This document shows positions 9,848-18,258 of a DNA stretch of 64,000 nucleotides, in pieces. The first letter of the stretch is position 1. Each line of letters starts with the position of its first letter. The notes beneath the pieces were generated by a model, which made no database searches, was not told the origin of the DNA, and saw nothing but the letters and a program-made list of their open reading frames with translations. The position numbers and the translations under genes were made by a program. This DNA comes from Peptostreptococcaceae bacterium (lineage in GTDB: Bacteria > Bacillota > Clostridia > Peptostreptococcales > Peptostreptococcaceae): contig JAOARY010000005.1 in NCBI GenBank assembly GCA_025210335.1, positions 1 to 64,000 on the forward strand. Reading direction: 5' to 3'.

Positions 9848-10366
9848 ATGAAGAAAACTATAATTAATGGATTAAAAGATTTAAAAAACAAAGAAACGGT
9901 AGTAAATGCATCGAAAGAAAGAATTAATGCACTAGAGATGACTAAGGAATATGAAGAAACAGCAGATGATTTATTCTTTGACGAAAAAGCAGACGATTCT
10001 TGGATAATTAAATTCATAAAACAAAAGAGTTCAAAGAAATCATATATAGAATCAAATCTTATAAGAAAAGAAGAAGCAATTAAGATAATAGACAAACTAA
10101 TAGAAAAAGAAAAAAGAGAGAATTTAATAATAGAATTAGAAGTAAATCAAATTACAAAGGCGTTAGAATCATTAGATGAAAAAGAAAGAACAATACTAAA
10201 ACTTAAATATATAGATAATCTAACATGGCTTAATGTGGAGTTTAAATACAATGAAATATATGAAGAAAGCTATATTACTTTTTCAGGGCTTAGAAAGATA
10301 GCTAATAAGGCTGTAGATAAGTTATTTCCTATACTTAAACCATTTTATGATATGCAAAATCTATAA
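9848..10366 (+). CDS. ArpU/RinA-like phage transcription regulator (sigma region 4-like)
   Basis: A 172-aa protein starting at the ATG at 9848; a TTG at 9833 is in frame, but the GGGAGGG ribosome site at 9835-9841 lies between them and fits the ATG. The N-terminal 110 residues are charged and helical. Residues about 110-172 resemble the sigma-70 region 4-like helix-turn-helix of late phage regulators (ALESLDEKERTILKLKYIDNLTW, then a recognition helix near SGLRKIANKAVDKL). Such proteins switch on structural genes in phages and PBSX-like elements. It stands directly upstream of the tail operon, so control of that operon is likely. The two AGGACAAAA repeats after its stop are candidate targets. 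Confidence 0.7.
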   Translation: MKKTIINGLKDLKNKETVVNASKERINALEMTKEYEETADDLFFDEKADDSWIIKFIKQKSSKKSYIESNLIRKEEAIKIIDKLIEKEKRENLIIELEVNQITKALESLDEKERTILKLKYIDNLTWLNVEFKYNEIYEESYITFSGLRKIANKAVDKLFPILKPFYDMQNL

Positions 10367-10380
10367 AATAAACGTAAAAC

Positions 10381-10400
10381 AGGACAAAATAAGGACAAAA
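10381..10400 (+). promoter_or_regulatory. Direct repeat upstream of tail operon (candidate activator site)
   Basis: AGGACAAAA occurs twice (10381-10389 and 10392-10400), 11 bases apart, one helical turn, between the regulator gene and the first structural gene. The position suggests an activator site or late promoter; the regulator that binds is unknown. Confidence 0.3.
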
Positions 10401-10530
10401 ATATAACTAAAACTTAGCAGGAGGCGGGCACAATTAACTAAAAAAACTTAGTAGAATATAAACTAAGAGATATCAGATATTTCTTAAACAATTCAGCTGA
10501 AGAAAAATTAAAAAAGAAATAGGTGAAATT

Positions 10531-10956
10531 ATGAAGTTAAATGAAATAAAAGAATCTATTTATAACTTTTTGCAAAAAGAACTTAAAGATATAAAGATTT
10601 CTAACACAAGATTAAAAGATGAAGAGCATATTTATATGAGCTTAAATCCAAGAAGAATTAAATATCAAAATAAATATCATATAGAAATAGAATTTTATTT
10701 AAATCTTGAATTATCAACTAAGGAAAAAAATAATGATGAAGAATTAAAAATAATAGAAGCCTTAAAAGAGGTATTTCAAAAACAAATAAAATTACAAAAC
10801 AGAGTATTAACTACTAACAAGATATTTATATTTAAAGATGATAATAAGAACTTGAATTTAAGAATGGATTACAGTCTTATTGTAAAAAGAAATGAAGATG
10901 AAAATCAAAATGAGTATCAAAAAATGAAAACACTTATAACTAGGGAGGAATTTTAG
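10531..10956 (+). CDS. Phage tail completion/terminator-like protein
   Basis: A 141-aa, Lys/Glu/Asn-rich protein with no signal peptide. Its place immediately before the sheath gene (stop codon adjoins the sheath ATG) is where PBSX-like and diffocin clusters carry a small tail terminator or tail completion protein. The sequence alone does not identify the family. AGGTG before the ATG is the ribosome site. It is the first translated structural gene after the ArpU-like regulator. Confidence in the role comes from gene order. Confidence 0.55.
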   Translation: MKLNEIKESIYNFLQKELKDIKISNTRLKDEEHIYMSLNPRRIKYQNKYHIEIEFYLNLELSTKEKNNDEELKIIEALKEVFQKQIKLQNRVLTTNKIFIFKDDNKNLNLRMDYSLIVKRNEDENQNEYQKMKTLITREEF

Positions 10957-12018
10957 ATGGGATTACCACAAATAGATATTAGATTTTATACATTAGGAAC
11001 ATCAGCATTAAAAAGAAGTGAAAAGGGTGTTGTTGCATTAGTATTAAAAGATAATACAAACAAAACTTTTGAAACAAAGATATATAAATCATTAGATGAA
11101 GTAGATTATATAGATTGGAATGAAACTAATTTAGACTATATCAAAAAAACTTTTAAAGGAATACCTGCAAAAGTAATAGTTGAAAGATTAGATGAAGAAG
11201 AAGCAGATTACAACAAGGCATTTACTAGATTAAAGAACAAGAAATTTAATTATATTGCAATTCCAGGAGCTAATGAAGAAGGTATGCAAGCTCTAACAAC
11301 TTTTACTAAGACTCAAAGAAATGAAGGTAGAACAATAAAGGCAGTTGTTAATAATATAGATGCAGACTGTGAAGGAATTATAAACTTTGTAGCATCAGAT
11401 ATCAAAGTAGCAGACAAATTATATCAAGGAACTGATTATACTTGTAGAATAGCTGGGATACTTGCAGGTCTTAATATGAAAAGATCAAGCACATATTATC
11501 ACCTAGATGAAGTTGAGTCTGTTAAAGAATTTGATGAGCCAAATAAAGAAATTGATGAAGGTAGATTAATCCTTATAAATGATGGAGAACATGTAAAGAT
11601 TGCTAGAGGGATTAACTCTTTAGTATCAACAACTAAAGAAAAAGGTACAAAATTTAAAAAGATTAAGATTGTAGAAGCAGTAGATCAAATAAAAGAAGAT
11701 ATATACAAAGTATTTGATGAAGAATATGTTGGTAAGGTAAATAATTCATATGATAACAAGATATTATTCTTATCTGCAATAAATGCTTATTTCAAACAAT
11801 TACAAAGAGATGAAATATTAGATCCAAATATAGAAGCTAAAGCAGTGATAGACATGCAAGCTCATAGAATTTATATAGAATCTAAAGGTCTTGATGTTGA
11901 TACTATGGATGAACAAGCTATTAAAGAATTCAATACAGAAAGTAAGATATTCTTAAGTGCTAAGGGAAGTCCACTTGATGCAATGGAAGACTTATCATTT
12001 GGAATGCTTATAATATAG
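10957..12018 (+). CDS. xkdK: Contractile tail sheath protein (XkdK-like)
   Basis: A 353-aa protein starting GLPQIDIRFYTLGTSALKRSEKGVVALVL, typical of short clostridial XkdK/diffocin sheaths (B. subtilis XkdK is longer, about 460 aa). A central part has features of the sheath core (LTTFTKTQRNEGRTIKAVV; DYTCRIAGILAGL), and the C-terminal arm (AHRIYIESKGLD...) resembles the arm that links sheath subunits. The sheath polymerises around the inner tube and contracts to drive it through the target envelope. The ATG directly follows the previous stop, with GGAGGAA upstream, so the two genes are translationally coupled. The length is near that of known tailocin sheaths. Confidence 0.93.
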   Translation: MGLPQIDIRFYTLGTSALKRSEKGVVALVLKDNTNKTFETKIYKSLDEVDYIDWNETNLDYIKKTFKGIPAKVIVERLDEEEADYNKAFTRLKNKKFNYIAIPGANEEGMQALTTFTKTQRNEGRTIKAVVNNIDADCEGIINFVASDIKVADKLYQGTDYTCRIAGILAGLNMKRSSTYYHLDEVESVKEFDEPNKEIDEGRLILINDGEHVKIARGINSLVSTTKEKGTKFKKIKIVEAVDQIKEDIYKVFDEEYVGKVNNSYDNKILFLSAINAYFKQLQRDEILDPNIEAKAVIDMQAHRIYIESKGLDVDTMDEQAIKEFNTESKIFLSAKGSPLDAMEDLSFGMLII

Positions 12019-12068
12019 GCATAATTTATTAAGATATTAAAAAATAAGAAAAATACTTGGAGGTTATT

Positions 12069-12512
12069 ATGAACAAATTAGAAGGATACAGACAAATATT
12101 AGGAACACATGGACAAATGTGGTGGGATAATGAATTAGTATATGAAGTTGAAAGTATAGAGGCAAAAACAACAGCAGTTAGAGAAAAAGTAACTATGGCT
12201 GGTTCTATGGACGAAGACAGCAAGATAACTGGATTCAAATCAGAAGGGAATTTCAAAATCAAAAAGGTATATTCAAGAGGTGTCAAAAAAATTGTTGATG
12301 CTTGGAAAGAAGGCAAGGATATAAGAAGTAAATTAGTTGTAAAGCTTGCAGACCCAGATTCGTTTGGAACAGAAAGAGTTGTAATAGATAATATTTGGTT
12401 CAATGAAGTAGTATTAGCTCAGTTTGAGATGGGCAAAAGATTAGACAGAACATATAAATTTGGATTTAAATTAGAAAATGTTGATTTTCCTGATTTAATA
12501 GAAGTTAAATAA
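12069..12512 (+). CDS. xkdM: Tail tube protein (XkdM-like)
   Basis: A 147-aa protein. The start is the ATG at 12069 with TTGGAGG at 12057-12063; a TTG at 12057 overlaps that ribosome site. The sequence (GYRQILGTHGQMWWDNELVYEVESIEAK, then KITGFKSEGNFKIKKVYSRG, KLADPDSFGTERVVIDNIWFNEV) matches the XkdM inner-tube family in length and pattern. It forms the rigid tube inside the sheath. It follows the sheath gene after 50 bases. A long hairpin element, absent from ordinary tail operons as far as I know, lies just downstream at 12537-12635. Confidence 0.92.
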   Translation: MNKLEGYRQILGTHGQMWWDNELVYEVESIEAKTTAVREKVTMAGSMDEDSKITGFKSEGNFKIKKVYSRGVKKIVDAWKEGKDIRSKLVVKLADPDSFGTERVVIDNIWFNEVVLAQFEMGKRLDRTYKFGFKLENVDFPDLIEVK

Positions 12513-12536
12513 TAAGAAATTAATAAGAACTTAAAT

Positions 12537-12635
12537 GGGGCTGTCGCATTAAGAAATTTAGCTACAATACATTGTGTTATAAATTTTAAAATAATAACAA
12601 TACGATGTATTATTTTTTCTTAGTGCAATAGCTCC
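12537..12635. repeat. 99-base long imperfect hairpin (MITE-like) inside the tail operon
   Basis: The outer arms (12537-12556 and 12616-12635) pair over about 20 positions with one mismatch and several G-U pairs. A second stem inside pairs 12566-12575 with 12602-12611. The arms begin GGGGCTGTCGCATTAA and end TTAGTGCAATAGCTCC. The outer-arm pattern GGGGCNGTYGCAWTAA recurs in the hairpin at 30862-30913. A T run (12613-12618) lies within the right arm. This could be a miniature inverted-repeat element or an RNA processing or attenuation structure. No clear target duplication is visible. Confidence 0.6.
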
Positions 12636-12690
12636 AAGCTTAAAATATGTATTTAATGAAAGATACAATTATTAAAAAGGTGGGATAAAT

Positions 12691-13196
12691 ATGCAAGAAA
12701 CAGTTAAATTAGTGGATCTTATAAATAAAGCGGATGAAATAAAAGAGAGTAAAAAAGAATATAAACTAGTATTTGTAAACAGTTTAAATGGAAATATAAA
12801 GATAAAAAAACCATCAAGAGATATATGCATGCAAGCATATGAGATGGAAAATTGTGATGAATATTTGATATATGAATCTGTAGTAGAACCAAACTTAAAA
12901 GATAAAAAACTTCATGAGGCATATAAAATCTCTAATCCTTTAGATATTGTATCTGAGATTTTTGAAGCAGGGGAGATATCTAATCTAGGGGTAACTATAT
13001 TAAAGACAGCTGGCTATGATGAGATGTCGGTTAAATTGGTTGATGATATAAAAAACTAATAGAAGAGAATACCTTATTTAATATGTTTTCATATTATTTA
13101 GACAAAGGGCATTCTCTAAAAGAATTATTAAACCTTTCAAAATTAGAAAAATTATTTTTTATAGCATCTATGCAAAATAATTTAAAAATTGAATAA
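12691..13196 (+). CDS. xkdN: Tail-assembly chaperone with -1 frameshift extension (XkdN-like)
   Basis: The zero-frame product (12691-13059, 122 aa) is an XkdN-like tail-assembly chaperone (EIKESKKEYKLVFVNSLNG..., KPSRDICMQAYEM). Its last sense codons are ATA AAA AAC, then TAA. The heptamer A AAA AAC at 13050-13056 is a canonical -1 slippery site in exactly the right phase. A slip puts the ribosome into a frame that stays open to 13196 and adds 46 residues (LIEENTLFNMFSYYLDKGHS..., LEKLFFIASMQ), giving 168 aa. The added segment looks like the second half of two-part chaperones (lambda G/GT, P2 E/E' principle). These proteins hold the tape measure while the tube polymerises around it. Confidence 0.82.
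13050..13056 (+). promoter_or_regulatory. Programmed -1 ribosomal frameshift site A AAA AAC
   Basis: The heptamer is in zero-frame register (ATA AAA AAC TAA), so both tRNAs can re-pair after slipping one base back. After a 7-base spacer, 13064-13070 can pair with 13111-13117. An inner hairpin 13079-13085 with 13090-13096 (TTTT loop) and a CCTT/AAGG stem lie inside. The downstream frame is open and chaperone-like. Confidence 0.75.
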
Positions 13197-13199
13197 ATA

Positions 13200-13276
13200 A
13201 AAAGAATGATTTTTAATAATACAAGATAAAGTAGTTAAAATAGCTTGATAAATAGTTAAGAATCATTCTTTTTATT
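13200..13276 (+). terminator. Terminator-like inverted repeat before the tape measure gene
   Basis: A 12-bp perfect inverted repeat (13200-13211 with 13261-13272) is followed by TTTTTATTTT and encloses 49 bases. It lies between the chaperone and tape measure genes, so full termination is unlikely. It may tune the level of the downstream genes. Confidence 0.5.
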
Positions 13277-13305
13277 TTCTAAAAAATTAAGAAAGGAGGT
13301 TATAT

Positions 13306-15012
13306 ATGAATGAAGATAAGAAAAAATTATCAAAAGAGGAAATAGATCAAAAAATTGAAGATTTTGCAACCCCTGCACTAAATTTATTAACTTATGCATC
13401 AAGAGAAGTGGGGCTACAAGAAGGCTTAGAAGAAGGAATTAAAAATTCCAAAGATTTTATAAGGAAAAATACAAAGATAATGTTTAAAGACCTTATGAAA
13501 AAATCAAATAAGAATTTTAATAAAGCAAAGGCGAAGAATATTCTAAGAGGAAAAAGTATAAAAGATATATTAAAAAGTATAAAAGAAAACAAAATCAAAA
13601 TAAGCCCTAAAAATATAAATAAATACTTTATAAAAAAGCCTCAAATTATAAAAAATTATAAAAAGGCTTTAGTTTCTTCTGTTGATGATGTAATAAAAAT
13701 GAAACCAATAAAAGCATTAGTTAAAGAAAATATAGTAACGAGAGCTTTTAAAAGAACTGCTGATATCACAAAGAATATAAGACCTAAGAATTTAAAGAGC
13801 CTAAAATCTTTAAAAAATATGAAAATATCAAAACTGACAAAACCATTAAAAATGTTTAAAAAACTACCAGGGATTGGAACAACACTGGATAGAGCTTATT
13901 CAGTAATTAAGGTTGGTAAGGAAGCTTTAAAAGGAAATACAACAGGAGCATTAAAGGCATCAGTTGGTGTTGCTGGAATGTATGCTGGTGGTGCTATTGG
14001 TGCAACGTTGGGAAGTGCTTTGGGGCCTGTTGGAACAGCTGTTGGTGGTATTGTGGGTTCTTATATAGGTGAGAAGCTAGGAGATAGTGTTGGTGGACTT
14101 ATATTTAACAAAACAACTGAAAAATTGGCAAAGAATACATTTAATTTTGCAAAGAATACTGCTGGTAAAATGTTTAATTTCGCAAAGAAAACAACTGGGA
14201 ATGTATTTAATTATGGAAAGAAAGTTTTGAAGAATCCAAAAAAATTATTAGATGATTACAATAATATTAAGAAAAAAGTTGTGGATAAAGGAATTTCATA
14301 TATTAAAAATCCAAAGAAATTATTAAAAGATGCAAAGGATATAGGTAAAAAATCTATGGAATTTGCTAAATCTGCTTTGAATAAATTTAATATATTTAAA
14401 AAACCAAAAGAGTTAGTATCAAAAAAATTAAAAAGTGCAAAATCTTATTTAATGAAAAATTGGGACTTATCACTTCCTATAGCTGACTTTAAAGATATAT
14501 CTAAACAGATGTTATTGTCTCCTTTTAATTTAGCAGGAGGACTTTTGGGTAAGGCTGGTAAATTTGCAACAAATACATTTAATGTAGGTGTTATGATGGA
14601 ACCTTCAATGAAAAGTAATAACAAAGATAATAATATTTCAAAAAATCCTAAAAAATTAATAAAGGATAAGAAGTCAATAAATGATTTGGGAAGTAAAAAA
14701 ATAAATAAGGTGAATCTAAAAGTTGATAAAGCTTTAGAAACTCAAAAATTAGATAAGAAAAATATATTAAAGACTCAAACGAAGGAAAAGAAAAAAACAG
14801 ATAATAAATATAAGAATTTAGATAAGAAGATTAACTTAACGAAAGAAGAAATCAAAAAAGCTTTAAAAGAAATAGAGAGCTTAAATAAAAAATTAAAAAT
14901 AACTAAAGAAATAGATATTAGTAATTTGAATGCGAATTTATTAAATGATTTAGCACTTAAATTAGCAAATATAATGGCAAAGAATATCAATTATAAATTA
15001 TTAAATATCTAA
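13306..15012 (+). CDS. Tail tape measure protein
   Basis: A 568-aa protein very rich in Lys and Asn, predicted mostly helical. A Gly/Ala-rich hydrophobic segment lies at residues about 215-265 (AGMYAGGAIGATLGSALGPVG), as in tape measures that insert in the target membrane. The C-terminal 130 residues look like a coiled coil. Position after the chaperone gene and before the hub genes supports the call. At about 0.15 nm per residue it predicts a tail of roughly 85 nm. No peptidase domain is visible. The ribosome site AAAGGAGG is strong. Confidence 0.87.
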   Translation: MNEDKKKLSKEEIDQKIEDFATPALNLLTYASREVGLQEGLEEGIKNSKDFIRKNTKIMFKDLMKKSNKNFNKAKAKNILRGKSIKDILKSIKENKIKISPKNINKYFIKKPQIIKNYKKALVSSVDDVIKMKPIKALVKENIVTRAFKRTADITKNIRPKNLKSLKSLKNMKISKLTKPLKMFKKLPGIGTTLDRAYSVIKVGKEALKGNTTGALKASVGVAGMYAGGAIGATLGSALGPVGTAVGGIVGSYIGEKLGDSVGGLIFNKTTEKLAKNTFNFAKNTAGKMFNFAKKTTGNVFNYGKKVLKNPKKLLDDYNNIKKKVVDKGISYIKNPKKLLKDAKDIGKKSMEFAKSALNKFNIFKKPKELVSKKLKSAKSYLMKNWDLSLPIADFKDISKQMLLSPFNLAGGLLGKAGKFATNTFNVGVMMEPSMKSNNKDNNISKNPKKLIKDKKSINDLGSKKINKVNLKVDKALETQKLDKKNILKTQTKEKKKTDNKYKNLDKKINLTKEEIKKALKEIESLNKKLKITKEIDISNLNANLLNDLALKLANIMAKNINYKLLNI

Positions 15013-15026
15013 AAAGAGGTGATAAA

Positions 15027-15458
15027 ATGGATATATTTTTATCTATTAATAATAGAGAAGAAGTTCTTAGATTTCCTATAATTCCACCTAAATTTTGTAT
15101 AATATCATCCTCAAATTTTAATTCTATAAGCAATATAAATAAAGAACAGATGCTTGTACTTGGAGACAAAAAATTAAAGACAATATCTTGGGAAAGTTTT
15201 TTTCCTTTTTTAGACTGTGAAATATCTAAAAATAAAGAATTAAAGGGTTTTGAATTTAGTTTGAAAATCGAAGAATTTATAAAAAGAAAATTACCGATGA
15301 GACTTATAATAACAAGTGAAGAAGCTATGGACGGAATAGTCAATATTCCCGTTTTGATTGAAGAATTTGAATATGGGATGAAAGATGGTAGTAAGGATGT
15401 TTATTACAAAATCAAATTCAAAGAATATAATCTATTAGAGGACAATCAATATGATTAA
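15027..15458 (+). CDS. Tail hub-associated protein (XkdP-like, no LysM)
   Basis: A 143-aa protein beginning MDIFLSINNREEVLRFPIIPP, the pattern of XkdP family N-termini (hub or tail-tip protein next to the tape measure). Canonical XkdP proteins are longer and carry a C-terminal LysM domain; here the protein ends at KIKFKEYNLLE without one. Gene order (tape measure, XkdP, XkdQ) supports the identity. The stop overlaps the next start by 8 bases, so they are coupled. The lack of LysM may mean that wall binding is done elsewhere or not needed. Confidence 0.75.
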   Translation: MDIFLSINNREEVLRFPIIPPKFCIISSSNFNSISNINKEQMLVLGDKKLKTISWESFFPFLDCEISKNKELKGFEFSLKIEEFIKRKLPMRLIITSEEAMDGIVNIPVLIEEFEYGMKDGSKDVYYKIKFKEYNLLEDNQYD

Positions 15459-16416
15459 ATTATATTTGGTAAACAAAAATAAAATAGATATGACTAAATT
15501 TTTATTAAAATTAGAATTTAAATCAAATGAAGAAGAATTATCACAAGAATTAAGTTTTAGAGTTAATAAAAATATTATGAATTTGGATATAGAATTAGGC
15601 TCGATAGTTACTTTGGAAGATAAAGATGAAATCATAAGAGCAATAATAGTCCAAAAATCTATAGAAGATGAAGCTTTTGTAGAATATAAAGCGTTTGATT
15701 TTGGTTTTTATCTAAACAAATCTAAGGAAACATATCAATTCAAAAATGAAAAAATAAGCAATGCAATAGCTCAAATAGTTAAAGATGCAGGCATAAAAAT
15801 AGGAAATATCGCAAATATAAATATTAATGTCAAGAAAATATATAGAAATGAAAGATTAAGCGATATTATAAAAGATCTTATAGATATTGCATTTAAAGAA
15901 AGTAAACAAAAATATTATATGGAAATAAAAAATGGTAAGTTTTATTTATATGAAGAGATGTCAAATGTAATAGAGTCTTCATTTGTGATGAGTTCTAATT
16001 TAAATAAGAAAAATGTGTTTGATTTTATTATCAAAAAAACTCAAAATTTAAGTATTGAAAATATGAAAAATTCTATAAAAGTAATATCAAATGCAAATAA
16101 TTCAAAATTTGAATATGAAGCAAAGGATAATGCTCTTATAGATAAGTATGGTCTATTACAAGATGTAAAGATAATAGAAAATAAAGATATAGCTAAGGCT
16201 AAGAATATTGCAAATAATTTACTAAAAGATAATAAAAAAATAAAAAATGAATATAGCTTAGAGCTTATGGGTAATCCACATTTTAGAGCAAATAGAATTA
16301 TAAAATTAAAAGATAAAGAAATGAATGGGGATTATAAGATAATAAATGCTAATCATATATTAGAAGATGGTATTTATAAAATGAATATAAATATAAGAGA
16401 ATGTATTAAGTTATAG
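15451..16416 (+). CDS. xkdQ: Baseplate hub protein (XkdQ/gp27-like)
   Basis: A 321-aa protein with the XkdQ/late-control-D-like pattern: an N-terminal beta-rich region (ELSFRVNKN, GSIVTLEDKDE), a middle section (YRNERLSDIIKDLIDIAFKE) and a C-terminal return to beta structure with HFRANRIIKLKDKEMNGDYKI, typical of hub proteins with gp27/gpD fold. It should form the trimeric hub under the tube. It overlaps the previous gene by 8 bases and is followed by the DUF2577-like gene after 10 bases. Confidence 0.85.
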   Translation: MIKLYLVNKNKIDMTKFLLKLEFKSNEEELSQELSFRVNKNIMNLDIELGSIVTLEDKDEIIRAIIVQKSIEDEAFVEYKAFDFGFYLNKSKETYQFKNEKISNAIAQIVKDAGIKIGNIANININVKKIYRNERLSDIIKDLIDIAFKESKQKYYMEIKNGKFYLYEEMSNVIESSFVMSSNLNKKNVFDFIIKKTQNLSIENMKNSIKVISNANNSKFEYEAKDNALIDKYGLLQDVKIIENKDIAKAKNIANNLLKDNKKIKNEYSLELMGNPHFRANRIIKLKDKEMNGDYKIINANHILEDGIYKMNINIRECIKL

Positions 16417-16426
16417 GGGGGATTTT

Positions 16427-16762
16427 ATGGATGGGTATAGCAAAATAGCGAAATTATTTAGAGAAAGAGAAAATGTAGTACCTCTTAAGATTGAAGTTGC
16501 AACAGTTATCGCTGATTTTCCTGATATAAAATTAATGCTTGATAACAATAAGATAGTACTTGATAAAGACGAATTATTATTTAGTAGTGCAGTATTAAAA
16601 GATCATCAAAGAGAGTATGTTAGTAAATACGATGGTAGATTAAGTGATCAAAGAACAATTATATTTAAGGATTATAATATTAAACTAAATGATGAAGTTT
16701 TGGTACTACCTTTATATGATAATCAAAAATATTTTGTATTAGATAAGGTTGTGAAATTATGA
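16427..16762 (+). CDS. xkdR: XkdR-like baseplate protein (DUF2577)
   Basis: A 111-aa protein whose C-terminal half (SKYDGRLSDQRTIIFKDYNIKLNDEVLVLPLYDNQKYFVLDKV) matches the DUF2577/XkdR family found between XkdQ and XkdS in PBSX-type clusters. It is likely a small OB-like piece of the hub or spike. GGGGGG before the ATG is the ribosome site. Its stop overlaps the next start in an ATGA arrangement (4 bases), so translation is coupled. Confidence 0.8.
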   Translation: MDGYSKIAKLFRERENVVPLKIEVATVIADFPDIKLMLDNNKIVLDKDELLFSSAVLKDHQREYVSKYDGRLSDQRTIIFKDYNIKLNDEVLVLPLYDNQKYFVLDKVVKL

Positions 16763-17199
16763 TATTTCCAAAGAATTTTAATCTAAATCCTTCTATTTTG
16801 CAAAAAGAATATAAAAAAATCAAAAAAAATCTTCTTTTTGATTTTGATAAGAATGAATTTTGTCTAAAAGATGGAGATATAAAGAAAGTAGAAGGAAAAA
16901 AGAGTATAGAAATATGGATAGAAAAAATCCTAAGAACCAAAAAAGATAGATATAAAATTTATGAAAATAAAGATTATGGAATGAAGATAGAAGACTTACT
17001 TGTGGGACATAATTATACTCAAAGTTTTGTTGAATCTGAAATCAAAAGAGAAATAACAAAGGCATTAAAAAAACATCCTAAAATACAAAGTCTTAGTAAT
17101 TTTAAAATAACAAAGGACAATCCTTATTTGAATATAGATTTTGTAGTTAATTTAAGGGATGAATCTTTTAAAAAGGAGGTACAAATAGTCTATGAATAG
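16759..17199 (+). CDS. xkdS: XkdS-like baseplate wedge protein (gp25/DUF2634)
   Basis: A 146-aa protein. The segment IEIWIEKILRTKKDRYKIYENKDYGMKIEDLLVG is the diagnostic core of DUF2634/XkdS, the PBSX counterpart of the gp25 baseplate wedge protein. The C-terminal part (VESEIKREITKALKKHPKIQSLSNF) also fits. It joins the sheath initiator to the baseplate. It overlaps the genes on both sides (4 and 8 bases). Confidence 0.87.
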   Translation: MIFPKNFNLNPSILQKEYKKIKKNLLFDFDKNEFCLKDGDIKKVEGKKSIEIWIEKILRTKKDRYKIYENKDYGMKIEDLLVGHNYTQSFVESEIKREITKALKKHPKIQSLSNFKITKDNPYLNIDFVVNLRDESFKKEVQIVYE

Positions 17200-18247
17200 A
17201 GATGAATTTCAAAGACGTATGCTTGACCTTATAGATCCAGATTATGATAAATCAGAAGGGTCTTTTTTTTATGATGTATTAAAGCCTGTATCGATTGAAC
17301 TTGAAGAACTTGATAACAAAAGAGAAGAAAATATCAAATCTTTTTTTGTTGGGAATCATAAAAATTCTGCAAGTAATGAAATACTTGATATAAAGGCATT
17401 GGAAATAGGTCTAAAAAGAAAAGAAAGTAAAAAAGCTAGAGGATATATAAATATAAGAGCTAAGGAAGGTACCTTTGTAGAAAGAAATTCAGTAGTTACA
17501 AATGAAGATGGAACTATTGAATTTAAAATTTTACAAAGTATCAAAGTAGATGAAACCAATCAAGCAAAGATTCTTATTGAAGCTATTGAATCTGGTAAAG
17601 AGTCAAATATGCCACCAAATAGTATTAAACATTTTAAGACCTCAATATATGGAGTGTTAAGTCTTACAAATGAAGATTTAATAACGGGTGGAGAAGATAG
17701 AGAAAGTGATATAGAACTAACTAAAAGATATTTAGACCATGTTGGAAATATAGTTGTATATGGTAATGGAAACTATTACAAAAAACTTTCTAAAGATATA
17801 GAGGGAATTAAAGATGCGATAGTATATGAAGTTTTTGATGGTCCAAAAACATTAAAAATAGTTTTAATTGATGAAAATAACAGAACACCATCTAAAGCAA
17901 AAATAGATGAGGTAAAAGAGTATATCGAGCTTTATAGAATGCCTTGTGCAATGGTTAGTATAGAAGGTTGTGAAGAAAAATCTTTAGATATTTCTTTGAC
18001 TTTGGAATTAAAAGATGGGGTAGATAAAGAGATTCTAAAAGAAGAAATAGAATCAAAAATTAGATTCTATTTAAAAAACATGGATTTTAAAAAAGCTCAA
18101 AAAATAAGAAAAAATGAAATAGCTAAAATACTTCTAAATCATGAAGCTATTATTGATTATGTGGAACTTAAAATAAATAATAAGTTTGAAGATATAGATC
18201 TTTTAGAAGGTGAAGTTGGCTATTTAAATAGTTTGGAACTTAATTAA
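17192..18247 (+). CDS. xkdT: Baseplate J-like wedge protein (XkdT)
   Basis: A 351-aa protein of the baseplate J/gp47/XkdT family: N-terminus MNRDEFQRRMLDLIDPDYDKSEGSFFYDV, a middle domain with KARGYINIRAKEGTFVERNSVVTNEDG, the signature GGEDRESDIELTKRYLDHV, and the C-terminal ferredoxin-like part (KIRFYLKNMDFKKAQKIRKNEIAKILLN). With the XkdS and XkdU-like proteins it builds the baseplate wedges that trigger contraction. The length is normal. Strong AAAAGGAGG upstream. Confidence 0.93.
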   Translation: MNRDEFQRRMLDLIDPDYDKSEGSFFYDVLKPVSIELEELDNKREENIKSFFVGNHKNSASNEILDIKALEIGLKRKESKKARGYINIRAKEGTFVERNSVVTNEDGTIEFKILQSIKVDETNQAKILIEAIESGKESNMPPNSIKHFKTSIYGVLSLTNEDLITGGEDRESDIELTKRYLDHVGNIVVYGNGNYYKKLSKDIEGIKDAIVYEVFDGPKTLKIVLIDENNRTPSKAKIDEVKEYIELYRMPCAMVSIEGCEEKSLDISLTLELKDGVDKEILKEEIESKIRFYLKNMDFKKAQKIRKNEIAKILLNHEAIIDYVELKINNKFEDIDLLEGEVGYLNSLELN

Positions 18248-18258
18248 GGAGGAGTATT

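Noticed and set aside
10401-10530. Possible small gene between the ArpU-like regulator and the first tail gene (GGAGG at 10420-10424; 22-codon open tail EYKLRDIRYF... ending at 10522).
   Set aside because: No start codon is in frame after the ribosome site, and a stop precedes the open tail. One extra base in the A7 run at 10440-10446 would extend the frame, so it may be a remnant, but it cannot be supported as a gene.
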